Part shown: in pieces, positions 57,796 through 64,000 of the stretch
How positions within the stretch are numbered: position 1 is the first letter of the stretch
Layout of the letters: each line of letters begins with the position of its first letter
Assembly: GCF_023028345.1 (NCBI RefSeq)
Contig: NZ_CP095490.1
Span: forward strand, 372,001 to 436,000
Direction of reading: 5' to 3'
Source of the DNA: Halorientalis marina
GTDB taxonomy: Archaea > Halobacteriota > Halobacteria > Halobacteriales > Haloarculaceae
Length of the DNA: 64,000 nucleotides
Notes under the pieces: model-generated
Seen by the model: only the letters and a program-made list of their open reading frames with translations
Told to the model about the DNA's origin: nothing
Database searches by the model: none
Translations under genes and position numbers: made by a program

Positions 57796-58506
57796 ATGCA
57801 GCATCACTTGCGGCGAGCATGTCTGGTCGTTGTACTACTTCTGGTCGTTAGTGGAATCATCACTGTTCAAGTGGGAGCATCGCCAGCAAATGGTGAAAAT
57901 AAAGTCGTAAAAAGTCTCGACTCAACAGAACAATCGCTATCTCCCGATGCGGACGTGAATGGGTTGAACGGTGACGAAGAGGAGGGTGAAGATGCAGAAG
58001 ATTCGGGAGAAGACGAGACAGGCGCTAGTCTGATCGGAGACTGGTGGGGCCTTGGTGGTGAAGTGAGTGAAGCCCCGTACATCGGTGTGGTCGAAGCCGG
58101 TGTTGTCTTTCTTGTCGTCGGTGTCCTTGGGTACAGTCTGGCAAAGCGAAAGCGATTACTGCCGGTTCGCTTCCGTCGATATCAGTTACAAACACACCAG
58201 TGGATCGTTCTCCTCGGGACGGGACTAACGCTGCCGCACTTCATTGCTGTCGAAGAGTGGGAAGGTCTCGGTCTCGCGGTTGCTGTATTACTTGGTGTAG
58301 AGGTGATGAGTGGCCTGTACGGTCGATATCTGCATCGACACGTCGTTCGCCTTGGACGAGGAGATGAGACGCCATCAGTCGTCGGTCGTCTGCTGACCGT
58401 CACCAAAGAGACCCTCTTTTCACGATGGCGACGAGTGCACGTCTTGCTGACTGTCGTCACTGCAATCGTCCTCGTTCTCCACATCATCACGGCAATCGGT
58501 GACTGA
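57796..58506 (+). CDS. Membrane cytochrome b561-like protein with exported acidic TGAS-containing segment
   Basis: 236 residues. Signal or anchor helix (CLVVVLLLVVSGIITVQVGA), then ~70 outside residues that are strongly acidic and contain GEDETGASLIG at 71-81, again a TGAS. Four membrane helices follow with His134, His148, His180/182, His215 and His229 as heme candidates (LQTHQW; LPHFIA; LHRHVV; RVHVLL; VLHIIT). Divergent from the apbE operon across a 243-bp gap. Likely the second electron-transfer cytochrome of the cluster. Confidence 0.72.
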   Translation: MQHHLRRACLVVVLLLVVSGIITVQVGASPANGENKVVKSLDSTEQSLSPDADVNGLNGDEEEGEDAEDSGEDETGASLIGDWWGLGGEVSEAPYIGVVEAGVVFLVVGVLGYSLAKRKRLLPVRFRRYQLQTHQWIVLLGTGLTLPHFIAVEEWEGLGLAVAVLLGVEVMSGLYGRYLHRHVVRLGRGDETPSVVGRLLTVTKETLFSRWRRVHVLLTVVTAIVLVLHIITAIGD

Positions 58507-58635
58507 CTCTCTGTGGTGTCGATTCAGCCTAAAAGCAGAGCATGAAGGCCAGGTTTGGATTGGTCCGTTTCGGACAGTACCGAACACCTTCCAATGGAGA
58601 TGAATCCGTACACGAGTCAGATTTAGGGTGTTCCA

Positions 58636-60312
58636 GTGATCTCAAGTAACACCTCCCGCCGTGATGTTTTTCGACAAATAGCTCAGCGTCCACACGTTGA
58701 TTGGCCAGCATACGACTCAACCTCACTGTACGATCGGAGTTCCCTGACAGCACTCTCCGAAGATATTCGCACCGTCTCTGGAGCTTGGTTCAACCACCAC
58801 TCCCACGACTCTGTTGAGGCGTTCGTCTGTCAGTATCCCCTTTCCTACGTGGTTTTCGACCCACACGACCAGTACTCCGGTCCAACTCGGTACGAGATGC
58901 CACAACTCTTCAGGGTTTTCTTGCTGAAAGAAGTGTACGGTTGGAACCACGAAACAGCGCTTGTCGACTATCTCCGGCAACACTCAGAAACCCGTGGCTC
59001 GCTCGGGTTCGAATCCGTTCCCGATCAGTCGACGCTCTGGCGCAGTTGGAACAGCCGCTTCAATGCCGACCTACGTGAGACAGTCGAGAGAACGGCGCGG
59101 ACGGTTCTCATCAACGCACAGAAGGCAGGAGTTACAGTTCCCCGTGACCCGGAACGGGAGCTCCAGTATTACGACGACGAGTCCGGAGAGACCAATCCGG
59201 ACGATCAGACTATTTTGGAACAGGCAGCGAAGATCAGCGACCACATCAGCCGCGTTGTCTTCCCGGCATTCTCGCTGAGCCGTGGCGAGGGCTGTGAGAT
59301 TCACGAGAACGCCTACTGGGACTTACAGACGTATCTCGGACTTCGCGAGCGCCTCGCGGCCAATGAGGGTGCTCGTAGCTTCACCTACGAATCGCCTCGT
59401 GAGCGGACACCGTTAGGGCACGCCCATCGCGAGCAAGTTCGTGACCTCTCAATTGCGGAGACCCGAGAGATGTACCGACAGGCCATCGGAAGGCTTCTGA
59501 ACGAAGTTTCGGAGACAGAGCAGTTCTTCCGAGCTGGGATTGTTGCAATCGACATTACTGAAGCTGATCCCTTCACGGGCGACCGCACCGGCTACGAGGA
59601 CGAGATCATCGGGACGAAGGAGAAGACCGACGAATACGCCTACCAGTGGGCGACGGTCCAGTTGGTCGGCAACGCCGTCCCAATCGTGCTGGACGCGCGC
59701 CCCGTCCGAAAGGGGGAAACCCGACTTGAAATCGTCGAGGACTTGCTGGACTCTGCCGAGGACCTCGTTCACGTCGATAACGTACTCATGGACCGGGAGT
59801 TCGATAGCCAGCACGTCCTGGATATGATTAGCCAGCGCGGGCTCTCGTACGTTGTACCGAAGCGGATGCAGACCAGCGAGAAAGCCCAAGCCAAGCGGTT
59901 GCTCCAACGAGGCCGGGATCGATATGAGACCGACCGTAAACTCCATCTGGGCAAGAACGAATGGCACGAGACGACGCTGATCTACCGCCGGAAAGAGAAC
60001 ACTGAGCACGATGATCACCGGCAGTACTCAGTGTTTATGACGAATCGGGGGAGCGGACACCTTACGGAGTACGGCCACCGCTGGGAGATCGAGAGCGGGT
60101 ACAAATCGATTAAGCGGTTCATGGCTGCGACGACCTCGAAAGATTTCGGGCTCCGGTTCTTTTACTTCGCATTCGCTTGTCTCCTCTACTCAATCTGGCG
60201 GGCTGTCGATCTACTCGTCCAAGCCGAGTTGACTGGCGAGTATGAGCACTCACCGGTGATTACAGCGGACAACACGCTGACGCTGCTGAAGAAGGAAACT
60301 GGAATCGGGTAG
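58636..60312 (+). mobile_element. DDE transposase gene of a haloarchaeal insertion sequence
   Basis: 558 residues from a GTG at 58636. IS4/ISH-like DDE catalytic core: GIVAIDITEADPFTGDR (first Asp), VDNVLMDREFDSQHVLD (second Asp) and YGHRWEIESGYKSIKRFMAA with the Y-(2)-R-(3)-E-(6)-K signature carrying the Glu. The N-terminal DNA-binding part is long (~270 residues). I could not find convincing terminal inverted repeats or a target-site duplication, so only the gene is delimited. It separates the redox cluster from the toxin-antitoxin pair and may have brought about local rearrangement. Confidence 0.85.
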
Positions 60313-60489
60313 TTAGGAACTCTGTTCGGGTTAGCGTGCCGTCTGAGTGGCTACGCTGCTGGAAATCTCGAAAACTTGTCCATATAGTTGGGTGTATTAC
60401 AAGAATAGCCGCTTGGAGGGCCATCTGGGGCAGTACCCGCTGACCGAATCGGTTACATTCACGCATCAGAGCCCTGCTAAACCCGCTGT

Positions 60490-60541
60490 AGTCTCAACTT
60501 CCCGAGCACCTGGTAGTTGAGACTAGCGTTCTCAATGCATA
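60490..60541 (+). repeat. ~50-bp dispersed direct repeat, copy B
   Basis: TCTCAACTT (60492-60500), TAGTTGAGACT (60514-60524) and TCTCAATGCATA (60530-60541). Blocks two and three match copy A (39973 and 39989) with the same offset and orientation. A third TAGTTGAGACT occurs alone at 61342-61352. Confidence 0.6.
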
Positions 60542-60579
60542 TGGATCAGAGATCAAGCAGCCGAAATCTATTCGAGTTG

Positions 60580-60864
60580 TTAGTCGTCGTCTCCTCGATA
60601 GGCGTCGCCACCCCGCTTCTTGATTGTGAGTACGTAGAGAACCTTCTCACCACGATCAGCACGACAGCCGAGACGAAATGGACCGATTCGAAGTTTCTGA
60701 TGGGGCGCGCCCTCAAGCGGTTTCAGGTAGTCCGTCGGATCGCGCCACTGGTCGGTGACGATCTCGTCCAGTTTCGAGCTAATTCGCTCTTGCGCGTACT
60801 CGTCAAGGCCGTCGAACTGCCGGTTTGCGGTGTCGGTGAGTTCCCAGTCCCACGCCTCACTCAT
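60580..60864 (-). CDS. RelE/ParE-family toxin
   Basis: 94 residues. WELTDTANRQFDGLDEYAQE, ISSKLDEIVTDQW, LKPLEGAPHQKLRIGPFRLG and KVLYVLTIKKRGGDAYR give the RelE/ParE fold, with the basic end normally used for RNA or gyrase attack. It overlaps the antitoxin gene by 8 bp. The order antitoxin then toxin is typical. Confidence 0.88.
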   Translation of the reverse strand: MSEAWDWELTDTANRQFDGLDEYAQERISSKLDEIVTDQWRDPTDYLKPLEGAPHQKLRIGPFRLGCRADRGEKVLYVLTIKKRGGDAYRGDDD

Positions 60865-61168
60865 CGTCGCTGTTCCCGGCCAGCCCGTGATCTGCCTTCA
60901 CTTCGTCGCTCGTCTGTGTTCTCCCTTCCTGAATGTCGACTTCACTTGCGAGCATTGCCTTCAGATCTGCCCGGTTGAAATCGGGATGCTTGATTGCATC
61001 TCTGAGCACATCACGGATGAACTCGCTCCGACTGTTGTATCCTTCCTCCTGCCAGGTGCCGTCGACATCGGCGAGGAACGTCTCTGTCATCCGGATATTG
61101 ACCGTCGTTTTCTCAGGGGATTCGGCTTCTGCCATGTCTTCGTGTTGAATCTGTGTAGCAATAACCAT
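60857..61168 (-). CDS. Ribbon-helix-helix antitoxin
   Basis: 103 residues from the ATG at 61168; an ATG at 61135 (MAEAESPEKT) is an alternative. KTTVNIRMTETFLADVDGTW and NSRSEFIRDVLRDAI form a CopG/ParD-type ribbon-helix-helix. The C-terminal ~45 residues (LASEVDIQEGRTQTSDEVKA) should wrap the toxin. The dimer probably represses its own promoter. Confidence 0.88.
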   Translation of the reverse strand: MVIATQIQHEDMAEAESPEKTTVNIRMTETFLADVDGTWQEEGYNSRSEFIRDVLRDAIKHPDFNRADLKAMLASEVDIQEGRTQTSDEVKADHGLAGNSDDE

Positions 61169-61443
61169 TACGCTTGATCTTCAGATCCGAGGTTTCACAC
61201 ACCAGGTTTCGAGTGAAAAGCCGGCCGCTATCTACTGGTTTTTCAGCGGAAGCAGTGGTGTGTCAGGGACTGGAGCACGAGCAAGCAGTCTCGACATTGT
61301 ATCATATGCTGTTGTTCTCTAAGGTCTGGATATTTGCGCAGTAGTTGAGACTGCTGTTTCCCAGTGGTTCCAGAATCACAGAGTCGTGTGTCTTCCAGTG
61401 ACGTGACCGAAGGACTCATCGGGAATCGAACACACGAGAGCCT

Positions 61444-63111
61444 ATGGATAGCGACGAGGGGTCGAGCTCACAGACAACTCCCGAACTGGAGGATGTCTCA
61501 TCACTCGACCGGCTGCCATTGCACTCGACTGATCTGCTGACGTTGCTTGACCCGTCGGGTGTGGTGCTGTACGAGAGTCCGTCCATCGAGCGCCTCTACG
61601 GGTACGATCAAGAGGAACTGGTGGGCGAGCAGGTCGCCGAGTACTTCCACCCCGAGGACCGGGACCGCGTCGTCGAAGCATTCGCTGCAATCGTCTCCGA
61701 GGACGGCCAACACGTCGAGACGGTCGAATACCGCCACCTGATGGCAGACGGCTCCTACAGGTGGATCGAATCCGTCGGCTCCTCGGATCCGACGCCTGAC
61801 GGGAATTACGTCATCAATTCCCGGGATATCTCCGAGCGGAAACAGCGCGAGCGTGCCCTCCAGCAGACCCGCGAACAGGTCCAGTCCGAACGGGACGGGA
61901 AAGAAGCCATCCGCCAGCTCCTCCTGCAGACCTCGACCGACACCGAAATCGCCGCGAGTGTCTGTCGCTTGCTCGTCGACGACTACGGCTACGAGGCGGC
62001 CTGGGTCGTCCGGAAGCAGGGGACACAGGGAGACGATCCGCATCCGGTGGTGATCGCCGATCACGGATCGGACTGGGGTTTCCGGCGACCGGACGAGGAC
62101 GGCAGCATCGACGCGGCGACACGACGGACACTCACCACTGACGACCCCGTGACGGTCACGATGGACGCCGACGAGGAGCCAGAGATTGGCGCCCAACTGG
62201 AGCAGTGTGGGCTGACCTCGGTCCGGTCGGTGCCGCTGGATCACGAGGGGCTGTCCTATGGCGCGCTCACTGTGGTCCGGACGGACGCTGGCAGCCCCGT
62301 GGCAGGACAGCTGGTCGACGAGGTGGCAGCAGCGCTCGCGTTCAAACAGCGGATCCATCGCCAACAGGAAGCACTTGCCAGCGAAACCGTGACCGAACTC
62401 ACGCTTCGATACTCGGGTGAGCACGTCCTGACGGCCCTATCGAGAGCGCTGGCTGCCCAGGAATACGACGACACCGACGGCGACTCCGCCGGCGAGAATA
62501 ACGGCGACGAGATTGACGCCGAGGACGACAGCCCGGAAGTTGTCGTCGAGGAACTGCAGGGCAGTGACGGTGTCACGTTCCTGCTCAAAACAGCGGACGT
62601 GGACGCCGAAACACTCCGGGCGACTGCAACAGGGCTCCCGTCGGTCCGGACGGCGACCGTCGTCACGGAGTCGGAGACGAGGACGGTCGTGTCGATTCGC
62701 ACCGACGCCGGGTCGATCAGGGAACTCGTCGGTGGACACGGCGAGGTCCTGCGCTCGATTACCGCCCGTGACGGTCGCCTGGAACTAATCGTCGAGTTCC
62801 CACGCCGGACCGACCTCGGTGCAATCGTCGACGCCGTGCAGGACCACTGGCCGGAGGCGACCATGCACGCCTGCACCGAGCGGACCGTCGACGACGACCA
62901 CCCGAGCGCGTTCAGCGGGCTGACGATAAAACAGGAAGACGCCCTCCGGGCGGCCTCGCTGGCGGGCTTTTTCGAGCGGCCACAGGAGGCCAGCGCCGAG
63001 GACGTGGCCGCGACGCTCGGCTCCTCGGCCTCGACGTTCCTCCATCACCTGCGCAACGCCGAACGGGCCGTCTTCGAGGATGTCTTCTCTCACGACGGGC
63101 GACTCGACTGA
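61444..63111 (+). CDS. PAS-GAF-HTH_10 bacterio-opsin-activator-type regulator
   Basis: 555 residues. PAS domain at about 25-130 (LLTLLDPSGVVLYESPSIER; YHPEDRDRV-like; ISERKQ), coiled coil, a GAF-like domain at about 155-300 (IAASVCRLLVDDYGYEAAW; VRSVPLDHEGLSYGALTVV), the Bat-specific alpha/beta domain (about 360-490) and the C-terminal HTH_10 (LTIKQEDALRAASLAGFFER; SASTFLHHLRNAERAVFEDV). Members answer light, oxygen or redox input. Stands alone; targets unknown. Confidence 0.9.
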   Translation: MDSDEGSSSQTTPELEDVSSLDRLPLHSTDLLTLLDPSGVVLYESPSIERLYGYDQEELVGEQVAEYFHPEDRDRVVEAFAAIVSEDGQHVETVEYRHLMADGSYRWIESVGSSDPTPDGNYVINSRDISERKQRERALQQTREQVQSERDGKEAIRQLLLQTSTDTEIAASVCRLLVDDYGYEAAWVVRKQGTQGDDPHPVVIADHGSDWGFRRPDEDGSIDAATRRTLTTDDPVTVTMDADEEPEIGAQLEQCGLTSVRSVPLDHEGLSYGALTVVRTDAGSPVAGQLVDEVAAALAFKQRIHRQQEALASETVTELTLRYSGEHVLTALSRALAAQEYDDTDGDSAGENNGDEIDAEDDSPEVVVEELQGSDGVTFLLKTADVDAETLRATATGLPSVRTATVVTESETRTVVSIRTDAGSIRELVGGHGEVLRSITARDGRLELIVEFPRRTDLGAIVDAVQDHWPEATMHACTERTVDDDHPSAFSGLTIKQEDALRAASLAGFFERPQEASAEDVAATLGSSASTFLHHLRNAERAVFEDVFSHDGRLD

Positions 63112-63424
63112 GCCGACGGCGCGTGGCTGTCCGCACATACTGGTTGTTTCGTTGTCACTGTTGCGTATATTTGCAAGCCATCTTTACACCGACATGATGC
63201 GTAGCGGACAGCAACGTGTATTTGCTAACGTGTCTCTGTGAGAGTCGGTCGCTGGGCACGAGCGCGGTCTACTCTACCGGCGGCCAGCATCGACAGACGA
63301 CGGACAGCGGTGACAGGCACAAACATCGAATCGTTGGTTCCGCAACCGCAGCAGCGAGTCGCGTGAGCGGTCGGGCACGTCAGCGTCGGGGAGCGAGGCG
63401 GCCGTGGTTCTGGCGGTGGTCGGC
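63112..63424. other. Intergenic stretch, no gene seen
   Basis: 313 bp between the Bat-type regulator and the secreted protein. The first ~120 bp are relatively AT-rich (GTTGCGTATATTTGCAAGCC) and probably hold the promoter of the downstream gene. The remaining frames are shadows without start or family signal. I see no repeats. Confidence 0.45.
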
Positions 63425-64000
63425 GTGACCCATAGGGCGGGCAGACTGCTGGCGGTGTATCTCGTCGGGCTGGTCGGACTGGCGCTGCTGGCGACAAGTA
63501 CCGGGTTCGTCGGGACCGCGGCGGCGGGCAACACCGCCCCGGACTGTTCCACGGTGAGCTACAGCACCGACGGCTCAGGAAACTTGGAGGTCAGCACCAT
63601 CGACGAACTCCAGTGTATCAACGAAAACCACGACGACGCGACTAGTCGCTCGGACGCGCTGAGCAAGGACTACAAACTCGTCGCCGACATCGATGCTAGC
63701 GGGACGAGCAACTGGGACCCCGACGACGACTCGACGACGGAGGGCTTCGACCCCATCGGTGACTCTGGGACGAAGTTCACGGGGACCTTCGACGGAGCAG
63801 GCTACGAGGTGTCCGGGCTCACTATCTCGCGTAGTGGGACGAACTACGTCGGCGCGTTCGGGTACATAGAATCCGGTGCCCTGGTCACTGACGTTACCTT
63901 TGCGAGTGCCGACATCACGGGGGGCGACCAGACCGGTGGCGTCGCCGGCAGGAACGCAGGCGGGGACATCATCGAGACACGGGTGACTGGGTCGGTCAGC
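63425..64000 (+). CDS. Secreted GLUG-repeat surface protein (5' part)
   Basis: 192 residues, open to the window end. The GTG at 63425 gives an Arg-containing start and a hydrophobic signal (RLLAVYLVGLVGLALLATST) ending near AAAG; another GTG at 63404 would lengthen the N-terminus by seven residues. The mature part has FTGTFDGAGYEVSGLTISRS, NYVGAFGYIESGALVTDVTF and TGGVAGRNAGGDIIETRVTG, the GLUG beta-helix repeat seen in large haloarchaeal surface and adhesion proteins. Truncated here. Confidence 0.8.
   Translation, partial: MTHRAGRLLAVYLVGLVGLALLATSTGFVGTAAAGNTAPDCSTVSYSTDGSGNLEVSTIDELQCINENHDDATSRSDALSKDYKLVADIDASGTSNWDPDDDSTTEGFDPIGDSGTKFTGTFDGAGYEVSGLTISRSGTNYVGAFGYIESGALVTDVTFASADITGGDQTGGVAGRNAGGDIIETRVTGSVS

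Noticed and set aside
58507..60489. Search for terminal inverted repeats and target duplication of the transposase-bearing element
   Set aside because: Short similarities such as GGACAGTACCG and GGGGCAGTACCCG flank the gene but are not a convincing inverted pair, so element ends were not assigned.
61501..62424. Minus-strand frame of 307 codons opposite the Bat-type regulator
   Set aside because: Antisense shadow; no recognisable domain, and the plus strand encodes PAS, GAF and HTH_10 domains.

Overview
The window reads as a haloarchaeon (class Halobacteria). Proteins are acidic and GC-rich, several genes have archaeal TATA boxes about 25-30 bp before the start codon (leaderless style), and it encodes halocyanin, a bacterio-opsin-activator-type regulator, Orc1/Cdc6 proteins, a family B DNA polymerase and a TATA-binding-protein homologue. 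Two Orc1/Cdc6 genes, origin-type repeats and a ParA partition locus point to a plasmid, megaplasmid or secondary chromosome.

Layout. (1) 0-16 kb: replication and repair backbone. An Orc1/Cdc6 gene (6777-8276) is bracketed by about eleven copies of a 20-bp origin-type repeat; a perfect 27-bp inverted pair flanks an AT-rich stretch (8803-9140), the probable origin. Next to it lies a leftward operon: a RecA/RadA-like protein without a Walker A motif, a small helical protein, and a PolB whose exonuclease site looks destroyed. Beyond it are a metallophosphoesterase-HhH-RNase-H-like fusion, a SRAP/HMCES protein and a second Orc. Four copies of an unusual palindrome, TTAACCAACA-N21/22-TGTTGGTTAA, sit in front of genes of this block only. 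I read it as the operator of a candidate plasmid DNA-damage regulon, an archaeal analogue in layout of the bacterial ImuA/ImuB/DnaE2 plus SRAP set. This is my leading candidate for an undescribed system.

(2) 16.4-38.4 kb: a defence island. It holds a CoiA-like nuclease, a GmrSD-like DUF262/DUF1524 protein, a GNAT protein, a Thoeris-like set (two TIR proteins plus a four-helix membrane protein), and a coupled operon of a small acidic protein, an Eco57I-type restriction-methylase, a SNF2 helicase and a TATA-binding-protein paralogue. An AddAB-like nuclease/helicase pair follows.

(3) 38.4-40 kb: ParA plus a small partner, with GAATAG/CTATTC repeats on both sides and inside the parA coding start, a likely centromere.

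(4) 40-60.5 kb: accessory cargo between two direct copies of a ~50-bp repeat (39951-40000 and 60490-60541). It includes an HxlR/flavin-enzyme pair, a cupin, an ArsR-type regulator, four sensor kinases (one with an in-frame stop), halocyanin, a truncated metal ATPase fused by deletion to another gene, a frameshifted UspA, an ApbE-centred membrane redox cluster and a transposase. Decay is concentrated here.

(5) 60.5-64 kb: a RelE/ribbon-helix-helix toxin-antitoxin pair, a PAS/GAF/HTH-10 regulator and the start of a secreted GLUG-repeat protein that runs off the window. No rRNA, tRNA or CRISPR array was recognised.
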